64,000 nucleotides of DNA from Entonaema liquescens (lineage: Eukaryota; Ascomycota; Sordariomycetes; Xylariales; Xylariaceae), in NCBI GenBank assembly GCA_902805475.1, contig CADCSX010000006.1, positions 3,319,710-3,383,709 on the forward strand, in the 5' to 3' direction. Within the stretch, counting starts at the first letter, position 1, and every line of letters starts with the position of its first letter. A program made the translations under genes and the position numbers. The notes under the pieces were generated by a model that did no database searches, was not told where the DNA came from, and saw only the letters and a list, made by a program, of their open reading frames with translations. Below, in pieces: positions 1-10,960 of the stretch.

Positions 1-3000
1 TTTTATTAAATAACCCTTTTTATTACTTCTTAATATATTAACCTTTATTAAATTATAAATAATTTTATTTCTGCCTTATTTTTTATATAAAATATAATAA
101 TTATTTTATTAATAATATATAATAACGATACCTTTAATAAATATAATCTTATTTAACGCACATTATAAAACCATCATTTCCTCTTTTTTTTTTTTTAATA
201 TTTTTTTTTTAATCTTATCATTTTTCTTATTTAAATTTATTCCTATTTAAATTCTATATCTTTAATTTTTTATTTATTATTATACCTTATTATTAATTTT
301 CTTATTACAATAATGGTAACAAATTTAATAATAAACCTATTACGTCCTAAAGTTATATACCTTTTAAATATCTTAATTATTATCATCATTTTTATTTTTA
401 TATACCTTACCTTTATTTAATTTATTCTTAATATAATTATAATCTAAACTTTCTTTTTTATTTTAATTATTTAATAATTTCCTTTAATTAATATATTTAT
501 TATTATTATATTAAGATTATTATAAAATATATTTTAATATATTTTTTTTATATTTTTTATAAATTTATTTATATTAACCATATTTTTAAAAAATAAGTAA
601 AATAGTTAAAAATCTTAAGGTTTTAATACATTTTATGGTTTTCTTTTTAACTTTTTTTAATAATATTTAAAATTAAATACCTCTTAATTCCCGTTTTAAA
701 ACAATACTTCTTTGTTATTAAATTTTAAATATAATTTAATTATATTTTATAATTATTATAAAGTAATTTATTTATAAATTTATTATAATTATAAAATAAT
801 ATAATTTTAAGATTATTAATTATTTAAATTATAATTAATATTATATTTAATTATAATGTTAATATAATATAATTTTTAATTTATATCTTCATTTTAATTA
901 TAATAAAATTAATCTTTATTATTTTTTATTTATTTCTTTTTTTTTTTTTATTATTATTAATTTTTTATTTTAAATTTTTAAATAAATAATTATTTTTTTA
1001 CTTTAATTTCTGCTTAAAAATCATAAATTTATTTAATAAACCATTATAAAACGTATATTTTATTATAAAACTTTCATTATATTTATTAAGAAATTTAATA
1101 AAAAATATACTTATATTATTATAGCTTAATATTTTTTTTTTTTTAAAGAATTTTTTGCTTATCCTAAGTTTTTTAAATTTTGTAACCTTAAAAAAAAGAG
1201 GTTAAATAATATATTTTTTAACAAATTAAATAAGAAATTTAATAAAAAAGATAAAGAAATTAAAATTAAAATTATTAAAGTTTTTAAGGATTTTAAAGTT
1301 ATTGGAAACATTAATGGTAATAATGAAAATAATAATGTTAAAGAATCCTTTAATAATTCCAAGGTTAAAAAAGGTAATGACTTTTTTAAAGGTAACGTTT
1401 TTTTTATTGTTAATAAATTATCTAATGATAATAGTAATTTTTTTAAAATTAAATAATGGGTTATATTTAATATAAGAAAATTATAATTAATTTACTTTTA
1501 TAACTTTATTATAATAATTTTATATATATTTTCCCCTATTTATATCCATTAAAATTTTATTAAAATTTCCTTAAACTTAAATTTTTAAGTTTTTTTTTTT
1601 CTTATTAAATTAATCGTTAACTTATATATTAATAACATTTTTAATCTTAAGAATTATTATATAATTTAATTTACCTCTTTATTATCTTCTATAACTTTTT
1701 CGTAATTATATTATAATTTAAATATTTTTAACATTAATTTATTATATAATTTTTTTTTTTAAATTATAAATTTTATATATTTTATTATTATATAATACAT
1801 TATTTCCTTTTATTTACATTAATATTACAATATTTTTACTTTTAATATTTCTTATTTAAATAAGAATATTTTTAATCTTATTTTTTTTATATGTATTTAA
1901 ATTAATGTTAAAATTTTGTATTTCTTTAATAATTAATAAATTTCTTTTAATTATTTATTTTTTAATAAAGATTTTAATATAACTATATTTTAAATATATC
2001 CCTAATCTTATTTCATTTTTTATGTTTATAATATTGTTTTTTTTAAAGGGTTATTTTTTTTCTATAATTTAGCTTATTTTTACTTCACATATAAATCTTC
2101 CTTTAATTTTTTTATTAAAATGATAATAAAAAGACCTTATAATTTACCCTATTTTTTTTTTATTAAATCTTAACTTTATGTTTATAATCTTTAAAACCAT
2201 TCTTAAATCTTCTTTCTTATCCTTTTTATAAAATTATTTTTATTATTATTTTTTTTTTTAAACTTAACTACCCTTTTATTTAAATATAAGTTTAATAAAA
2301 GGTATTTTATTTTATTTTTTATATATTTAACTAGTATTACCTTATATATTCTTATTATTTTTTAAAAATAAACCAATTATATTTTTTTTAATTTTGTTAT
2401 TATTCTGTTTATTTTGCTTCTTTTATTTGGTATATATCACGCAATTATTTTATATATTATAATATTCTTTATAATTTTTATATATATTTTCTTTACCTTT
2501 AAAAAATTACATCTTTATATAAATATTATTAACCTCAAAAAAATATGCCATTATTTTTCCATTTTTATTTTAATTATCTTTAAATATTTTATTTACTTTA
2601 ATTTTTTATTTAATTAAATTTTTAAAAATCTTATGTTTTTTATTAACTTTACCATTATATTCCTTAATTATATTATATTTTCATTTAATTTATATACCTT
2701 AATAAAGTATATTAATTTATTTTTTTAAAAAATAAAAGTTATTTTATATTATTTTATTTATTAAATATATTTAAAATATATATTTTTTAATCTTTTATAA
2801 TTTTTTTTAATATTTAAATTTATTATTATTAAATTTATATTATCTATAAAATTAATTATAAATATCTTATCCTTTTTTAATTCTTTATAAAATGTTAATA
2901 TATATAAAATAAATAAAATAAGGAATAATAAGGATTTTTACAGAATATTTATTTAAAAACTTATTTTTAAGTTAAATTTATTTTCAAACATTAATCGTAT

Positions 3001-6000
3001 TTTTTTATTTTTTAAATAATTCCTAATCCATTTTATTATTTATTTAAAAAACCTTTTTTTTTCGAAAATATATAATAATTTTTTTAGGATAATATAATTA
3101 AATGTTTCCATTATATTAAGTTATAATAATAACATTTTTATTCTATTTTTCCATATTAAATATATTATTTTTATTATTATCTTAATAACTACTTTTATTA
3201 ACCTATATTTTTTATTACTTATTTATTTTTTAAAGAAAATATTATTTATTTCTATTATAAATATTATTTATAATATTATTATCCTTTTTATTATCTTTTT
3301 TAAAATATTTAATAATATTATTAATTTATATATATTTAAAAGTGTTTTTTTTTTTTGGTTTTTTTTAATTTAAATAATATAATAATTATTATTATATAAA
3401 ATTTTATTAAATAATATTTATAATAAAAATTATTTATTATTATTATTATAATAATTTTAAATAATAATTTATTATATTTATATAAAAATTTTATTAATAT
3501 TTTATCTTTTTTTAAGACTTTTTATTTTTTTATAATTATTAATATATTTTTAATTATTTTTTATTTTATATAATTATTAATTATAAATTTTTTATTAAAT
3601 ATTTTGTTAAGGATTATATTTATTAAATTTAAGTTTAAATTTAAGAAAAATTTTATTTAAAATATATTTATTTTTTATATATAAATAATTATTTATGGTT
3701 ATTTATCTATATTTTTTTTTAATATTAAAACGATTTTATTTTTTATATTAATTTATTAATTTTTAAATTAAACCCATTTTTTTAATTTTTATAAAAATTT
3801 ATTATTTTTTAACGTTTCCATTATTATTTTTTACTATTAAACCCTTTTTACCTTTTATATTACTTTATAATATACTTTTATTATATTAATATTTTATTTT
3901 TAATTTTATATTATCCTTATATTTTATTATTTTCTTTTTTTATATAAGACTTTTTTCTTTATTTTAATAACTTATTTAATCTATTATTTAACCATCATAA
4001 ATAAATTACTTTCTATTTTAATGCTATTAAATTTGTTATCCTTTAAAACTCTTTTATTATATAATTAATGTAAAAATTTAATTCCCTAAAATTTAAAAAA
4101 AACTTTAATATTAATAATTTCTTTATTTTTATTTTTATTATTATTAAATTAAAATCTTTTTATATTTATTTTTTATATTTTTTATAAAATTTATAAGATT
4201 TATCTTAAATATTTTTTATAATAATTTTAATTAATTATATTTTATAATTTAATCTTATTTAATCCAACTTTTAAAATATTATATATAATATTTTTATATT
4301 TACTTATATTAAATTAATTATTAAATTTTTTTAATTCTTTATTATTTTTATAAATTAACCCCTTATTATAATTAAACTTAATTACCATTATTTTATTAAA
4401 TTTAATAAAATATTTAAATTATTTATTATTTTATTTTTTTTATCTTAAATAAAATAATATATATTAAAATCTTTTATTATAATATATTTTTTACTTCTTT
4501 TTTTATTATCTATTTCTAAAAAAAAATTATATTTTATTATTTTTTTTAATTTTATATAAACATTTTATACCATTATTATTTTATATTTAATATATAATTT
4601 ACATATTATTTAATTATATTTTATTTTACTTATTCATTTTATATTATTTATAGTTTTAATTATATATAATATAATATATTTTAATCTACTCTATATTATT
4701 TTATAATTATTAATTAATAAATTATATAATTTCTTTTTTATAAATTACAATTTTTATATTATAATTAAATCTAAATTATTCTATATCTCTAAAATTTAAA
4801 ATAATATTCTATTACCTTATATTATATTCTAATATATTATTTTTATCTTCATTATTATATATTCCTAAAAAATTATATATTATTCTATTTTTATATATAA
4901 ACTATTTATTTAAATAAGATTAATTTAACCCTAAACATTATTATTAATATTAAAAATAACATTAAAAAAATATATATTATTTTTAATATATTTATTATAT
5001 ATACTATTTTTTTAAATTTCTTTTTCTTAAACGTTTTTAAAATTAAAGAAAATAATTTTAAATTTATAATATTATTTAATTTATTTCTTAAGAAATTTTT
5101 CTTTCCTATTTTCTTAAATATTATAAATATAAAACTATTATAAATAATATAAATTATACTTAAAAAATATCCAAATCTTTTTTTTTTTTTAAACTATCGT
5201 AATTTATATATATATATTTTTTTTACCTTCTCTTTTATTTCCTTTATTTTATTATAATCTTTATTCCAAATTAAATAAAGATTATTATAATTTTTATATT
5301 TAATCTTCCTTATATAACTCTATTTTCCTTCCTTATATATTACCTTTATATATTTATTACATTTTATTTATTATTTATAATATTTTATTATATAATTAAA
5401 ACTATAATATTTATAATATTATTTTATTTTTATATTTTTTATAAAAAATTTATATTAAAAAAATTTTATTTTTTAAAATAATTTATTATTATATAAAATT
5501 TTTACTATTTTTAATAAAATTACCTTTATAATTAACATTATATATTTAATTTCTTTTTTTTTATAATATATTAATTTTAGATTTTTAATATTTTAACAAT
5601 TTTTTACCTTAATATTTATTAATAATTTTTTAAAATTAACATATATATTTTATAACTTATCCGCTTTAAAATTCTTTATTATAAAAATAAAAAATCAACT
5701 AATACTTATAACTTAATTTCCAAAAATTTCTTTTATCCATTTTTATCTTTTTTATTTATAAATTTTTATACCTTTTTAAAATATAATTATAATAATTTTA
5801 CTTTAAAATTTATATATTATTATTGTTTTTTATTTTTTTAAAATTTAATTAATTATTTTTATTATTTCTTTTAATATTTTTTTAATTATTTTTAAATCTA
5901 TTAAATTTCTTTTTATAATAATTTTTTTTATTTTCTGCAATAAAACCATTATTATATTATTCTAAATTTAATTATTTATAATTATTATATTTATTTATAA

Positions 6001-6306
6001 TTATTTTATTATTTATAAATTTTAAAAAATTCTAATAATATTTATTTTTTCTAAAATCTTTATTTTTATTTTTTTTATTTCTTTTTTTATATTTTTAAAT
6101 ATAGTTAATTTAATATATTATCGTTTTATTTCCGTTTTTTAAATAATACGTAAACATTATATTTTTTTCCCTATTATTTTAATAATTTATATTTTTAATT
6201 TATTAATTTTTATTTTATTTTCTTTATATATTAAATTTATTAATATTTTAAATAATATTATAATTATTTTTTTATATTTTTCTTTATTTATTTATTTTTT
6301 TTTTAA

Positions 6307-6342
<36 letters not shown>

Positions 6343-6545
6343 TATTATAATTAATCCGAACGCGTTATATATTAGGTTTTCTACCACCATTTTAATATTA
6401 ACATTTTTAAATAATACCGTTATTACAATTATAATATAAAATTATTGTAACCTTTTAAATATTATAATTATCTATTTTTAATAAATTATTATTAATTTCT
6501 TATAATATTATATTATAAAAAATCAAAAATTTAATTATATTTTTA
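1..6545 (-). mobile_element. Family X copy 1, decayed LINE-like repeat (3-prime end outside window)
   Basis: This stretch is the reverse complement of 13870-20300 over its whole length, with differences that are mostly C/T or G/A. Landmarks that pair by eye: 2820-2960 with 17340-17480, 5950-6080 with 14286-14400, 850-1440 with 18900-19500, and the (ATT)n at 6311-6341 with the (AAT)n at 13992-14030. Comparison with the copy at 59491-61105 suggests roughly 0.4 kb of the 3-prime end, including the tail, lies to the left of the window. In the orientation that ends in the tail, family X is probably a non-LTR retrotransposon, but stop codons fill all frames. The plus strand keeps C and almost no G: I count 32 C and 3 G in bases 1-300. 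No active gene remains. Confidence 0.75.
6311..6341. repeat. (ATT)n microsatellite inside family X
   Basis: About ten ATT units in a row. The same tract, as (AAT)n, stands at the corresponding place of copy 2 (13992-14030), so it is part of the repeat and not a chance expansion. Both copies continue past it for at least 70 bases, so it is not simply the end of the element. Confidence 0.85.
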
Positions 6546-6554
6546 ATTTATATA

Positions 6555-7430
6555 ATAATATATTTTATTTAAAAATTAAAAATAAATATAATTAATATTT
6601 AAAAATAAATTTAATTTAAAAATAAATTTTTAAATAAATATTTTATAAAAATTATTATTATTATTTATTTTATTTTATTTTATATATATTAATATTTTAT
6701 AAAATATTAAAAAATATAAAATATTTATAATTAAATTTATAAATAATATAAATTTAATTATAATAAATTTAAATATTAAAAAAATTTAAAAAAAATAAAA
6801 AAATATATATTTTAAATATATTTAATAAATATAATAATATAAAATAATTTTTATTTTTTAAAAATATAAATTAATATATTTTATTAATATTAATAAAAAA
6901 AATAAAGTTTTTAAAAATATTATTAAATAAAAAATTAAAATAATTAAAAATAATTAAAAAAAAAAAATAATATATTTTTATGAAATTAATAATATTAATA
7001 TAAAAAGATAATTTTTTAAAAATAAAAGAAATTTATATAAAACTTATTTTATATATTATAATATATCAAATAATTATATAATATTTATTAAATAAAGAAA
7101 ATTATATAAATAAAATAGTAAAAAAATTAAAAAAAATTTTAATTAATTTATTTTTAAAAAATATTAAAAATATATAAAATAATATTAATTAAATATATTA
7201 AAAATAAAATAAAATATTTATCATTAAATTTATATTTAAATAAAAAAAAATAATTAAATTTAAAAAAGGAAATAGTAATAAAAATAATTTTTAAAAAAAA
7301 TAAAATGAAAAATTTAAAAAAGTTTTTAAAATTATAAATGTAAAATTAAAATTTAATAAAAAAATATTAAAGTAAATTAAAAGGTTTTTTTTATTATTAT
7401 TTTAATAAAAAACTTAAAAAAGGATTTATA
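6555..7430 (+). mobile_element. Family X internal fragment, plus orientation, first part
   Basis: Direct repeat of about 17320-18250 and therefore an inverted repeat of about 2950-2100 in copy 1 next door. It starts a few bases after copy 1 ends, so the junction at about 6550 joins two X pieces in opposite orientation. The fragment is interrupted at 7433 by element M3 and resumes at 8657. Small indels and C/T or G/A changes separate it from the other copies, and no frame is open. Confidence 0.75.
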
Positions 7431-7566
7431 TATGGATAATTTTTTTAAAAATTTATTTTATAAAAAAGCTTTTATTAAATTATTAATAATTAATAATTAA
7501 AAGTTATCGTTTGGTAATTTAAAATTCTTATATATATTTAAAATTAAGTTTTATAAAATATATAAT

Positions 7567-7574
7567 TTTTTAAT
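7567..7574. repeat. Left 8-base target duplication of M2 copy A
   Basis: Reads TTTTTAAT. The right partner at 8409-8416 reads TTTCTAAT, and the one difference is a C/T change, as expected after RIP. Confidence 0.75.
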
Positions 7575-8408
7575 AAATGATATTATTTTAAAATTACTTT
7601 ATTAACTTTATAATGTAAATTATTTAAAATTATAATTATTAATAATTATATATAAAATATCTTATAAATTAATAATTTTATAATTTTACTTTATTATTAT
7701 TAAATAAATTTAATATTTTTTAATGATAATAATTAATATTTATAAATATTTTGAAATATTTTAATTATTTTAATTTTAATTAATTAATTAATATTAAATT
7801 TACATAAATGTAACCGTATTTTACGAAAATATTTTAAAAATAATTTATAAATAAAAAGTAATAATTTATAAATAAAAGTTAATAATTAATATGTAATTCG
7901 TAAATAAAAATATATAATTTATAAATAAAATTATATTAATTTATAAATAATGATATTTTTATTTTATTTTTTTATAATATTAATGTTTTTAATAAAAATT
8001 ATATTTATATATTTAATTAACGTATTTAAACGTATTTAATAATATTAATTTCGTGAGTAAATAATTTAAATTAAATAAAATATTATTAAATAATATAATA
8101 ATATTACGTATGTTATTAACGATTTTAAATATTTAAATATAACGAATTTTTTATATAAATATAAATTTAAAACGAAGTTTAACGTTATTTATAATATTTG
8201 ATTTTATTTTTTTTTTAAATATAAAAAAAAATAAAAATGTAACGTTTTAAAAATGTTTATTTTTAATTGTTTATATTATGAGATTTAAAAAAGTTATAAT
8301 GGAGTTATGTTATTTTATTAATAATTTTAATTGTTAATTATTTATAAATGTTCGGTGGGGTAATTTATATTATAAACCCGGTAAAGTAATGTTAAAATAA
8401 CATTAATT
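7575..8408 (+). mobile_element. M2 copy A, hAT-like non-autonomous element (MITE), 834 bases
   Basis: Terminal inverted repeats of roughly 48 bases start AAATGATATTATTTTAAAAT at 7575 and close with the inverse at 8408. Just inside each end lie the shared words TATAATGTAAATTA and its inverse. The same ends and interior occur at 26097-26913, at 41007-41823 (reversed), and in a diverged form at 43567-44504. It is flanked by an 8-base direct repeat with one mismatch (7567-7574, 8409-8416). There is no reading frame long enough for a transposase, so it would have moved only with help from an autonomous relative. The interior retains G more than C, for example a GGTGGGG run near 8355. It is nested inside M3. 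Confidence 0.85.
7845..7950. repeat. Degenerate minisatellite inside M2 copy A
   Basis: The word ATTTATAAATAAA or a near variant recurs five or six times at intervals of about 18-22 bases. The same array is visible in copy B (26355-26465) and reversed in copy C (about 41460-41570), so it belongs to the element and predates these insertions. Confidence 0.65.
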
Positions 8409-8416
8409 TTTCTAAT
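8409..8416. repeat. Right 8-base target duplication of M2 copy A
   Basis: Reads TTTCTAAT and pairs with TTTTTAAT at 7567-7574. Confidence 0.75.
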
Positions 8417-8656
8417 TAAATACTATAATTAAAAATTAAACATAAATTAAAATAAATATTTTTATAAGTTATTTTATTATAACCGTTATTTATAAAATTT
8501 TATGTTTATTTAAAAAATAAAAATTACGTTTTAAAAATATAAAATATTACGAAATACGTAATGTTTTTAAATTAATAATTATTGTTAAAAATAGCTAATA
8601 CGTATCGGGGTTAATAAAGGTTTTTTTATGAAATAAACTTTTAAAAATATTATCCG

Positions 8657-8785
8657 TATAAAAAATGAAATTATAAAAAAAGCATAATTTTTTTTAAAAA
8701 AAATAATATTATAAATATAAAAAAATAATATTATAAATATAAAAAAAAAATATTATAAATATAAAAAATAAAATAAAATGAAAAA
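8657..8785 (+). mobile_element. Family X internal fragment, second part after M3
   Basis: Continues the X fragment broken at 7430: the stretch from about 8660 to 8785 pairs with about 18265-18345. It contains a local expansion at 8701-8770, where a unit with TAATATTATAAATATAAAAA occurs three times. X copy 2 has this unit only once, at about 18305. Homology to X ends near 8785. Confidence 0.6.
8701..8770. repeat. Three-fold tandem repeat of about 23 bases
   Basis: Three copies of a TATTATAAATATAAAAAA core, spaced about 23 bases apart. X copy 2 carries the unit once, so the expansion is specific to this fragment. Confidence 0.75.
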
Positions 8786-10960
8786 TATAATTATTAATTA
8801 AATTTTATTAAATTTTAATAAAATTATTTTTTAAATTAAATTATTTAAAAATAATTTATTTTAATAAAAAAATTTATAATTAAATATTATAATTAAAAAT
8901 TAAATTAAAATTTAATTATATATATATATATAATTTTTAATTATAAAATTTTTTAATAAATTTTTTATTTATTAAATTTTTATTATTTTATTAATTTAAT
9001 TTTAAATATTTAATTTTAATATATTTAAATATTTTATAAATATATAATATAATATACGTAATTTTAATTATATAATTATACAATTTTTTAATATTAAATG
9101 TAATTTAATATATTTTTAATTTAATAAATTTTTAAAATATTAATTTTTATTTTATTTTAATAAATTATTTTTTATTTAATATTTTATTAATTAATTTTTA
9201 TAAAAAAAGATTTTTAATTTTTTATAATATAATATTATAAAAAATTAATAATAATTTATTAAAAATAAATAATTATAATATTTAAAAAACTGTAATAATT
9301 TTATATTATAATTATAATAATAATATTAAATAAATTATAGTATTTTAAGAATTTAATATTATAAATATATTTAAAATGTAAAAACTTTAAAATATATATA
9401 CATTTATTTAAATAAGGTAGATTTATATAATTTATTTATATATATTTGTATATATCATTTAATTAAAATAATTTTTATTATTTCTTAATTATTTAATATG
9501 ATTTATAGCGTAAAAGGTAATAAAAGTGGCTTTTTATTTAAATCTTTATATTTTTTATTAAAAAATTTTATAATGTTTGACGAAAAGTTTTTTAGTTAAA
9601 AATATAATAAGTAATTAGATTTAATTATAATTAACTACATTTTTAATATTATTAAAAATCCGTTTTTCATTTTACCACCCATTTAAGTAAAATATTTATT
9701 ATATATTATATTGGAAATAAATAATAATCAAAATTTTTAATTTTTTTATAATTTATTAGTAAAAAAAATGGGTAAATTTAGGTTAACAGTTAAATTAATA
9801 TTTTTAATTTATATTAAATGTTTTTTAAATTTGGAAATATTTATGGAAAAAATAAAAAATTTTTATAATTTTTAAAATTTTTACGTAATTCGAGAAAAAT
9901 ATAAAGATGGAACCTTATATTTTTATATGTTAAAAAAATGGCTTAAAAAAAGGAATATTTATAATTTACGAGTTTTTAATATTAAAAATTATTACTTTAA
10001 TTTTTAAATAATTTATAATAAATTTATTATTTAAAAATATTTATATAAAATTATAAATAAATTTTAATATATAAGTAATAAAATAGCTTTTTTATAAAAT
10101 ATTTATGTATAAATTAAATTAAATTAATAAAATAAAATTATATAAATAAAATTAAAATAAAAATTTTATTTTAAATTTATTATTAAAACTTTTTAAAATT
10201 TTATTTTATATTATAAAAATATTATGATTTATGTAAATAAAAATTTTAAATTAATTATAAATAAATATAAAATCCTTTATTTAAAAAAAAAATTAAAATT
10301 TATTAAAATAAATTATAATATAAAAAAATATTTATTTTAATAAAAAATTAAATATATATATTAATTTTATAAATAATTTTAATTTAATTTTTAATTAATA
10401 TAATTTAAAACCTTATATTTATTTGGGAATATTTAGTTATTTAAAATAATATAAACCCACTTTTTAAACCCACATTATTATATAAATAACTATTAAAATA
10501 TAACTTTTTTAAATAAAAATAAAAAATATATTATTTTAAATAATATTTTTTTTACCGATAAAAATATATTACAATATTATAAATAAATTATAAAATATTA
10601 ACAAAAATTTAATATTATCAATAAATATATTTGGAAAAAAGATTTTCTAAATTAAAATTTATTTTATAAATATTTAATAAACCAAAATTTAAAAAATTAT
10701 CTAAAAATAGATTATTAATAATTAAAAAAGAATTATATTTTCATTAAAATATATATTTTATTTTTTAAGAAAAAAAATTAATAATATAAAAATTATAAAT
10801 ATATATATATTAAATATTAATAATATTATTATACTTAATTAATTTTTTAAAATAATAAAAATAAATAATAATTTTTAATTAAATTTTAATAACTTTAATA
10901 AAATAAATAAATTTTACGTAATTAAATTATATAAATAATTTCGCTAAAAAAAATTAATTA
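8786..10960. other. Unassigned AT-rich DNA, no gene seen
   Basis: I find no open frame, no RNA gene and no clear match to the repeat families defined here. A short (TA)n with flanking symmetry sits at about 8915-8950. From about 9480 to 9990 the DNA is visibly less eroded, with GG and isolated ATG triplets on the plus strand and retained words such as GGCTT and CGAG. That could be the remnant of a coding stretch, but no frame is readable and no function can be suggested. Confidence 0.5.

Larger units (their letters stand above)
7433..8656. mobile_element. M3: inverted-repeat element with TA flanks, host of an M2 insertion
   Basis: The two ends are inverted repeats. The left end begins tggataat at 7433, and the right end finishes attatccg at 8656. 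With gaps, the match runs for about 47 bases, through a shared block with AAAAAARCYTTTATTAA. TA dinucleotides flank both ends, and family X sequence stops at the left edge and resumes at the right. TA duplication is the habit of the Tc1/mariner superfamily, so M3 may be a non-autonomous member, originally about 380 bases. It has since received M2 copy A. I saw no second M3 copy in the window, so the call rests on this one pair of ends. Confidence 0.6.

Noticed and set aside
1159..1362. 67-codon open stretch, minus strand
   Set aside because: It lies in the sense direction of decayed family X. It is low in complexity (Leu, Phe, Ile, Lys, Asn), is closed by stops on both sides, and the same stretch in the other X copies is interrupted. 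It may be a scrap of the retroelement's coding region, but it is not a gene.
2414..2617. 67-codon open stretch, plus strand
   Set aside because: Its composition (Ile, Phe, Leu, Tyr) is what AT-only DNA gives by chance. It is antisense to family X.
1..6545. LTR retrotransposon identity for family X
   Set aside because: I found no direct terminal repeats bounding any X copy. The shared end is a simple-repeat tail, which favours a non-LTR element.
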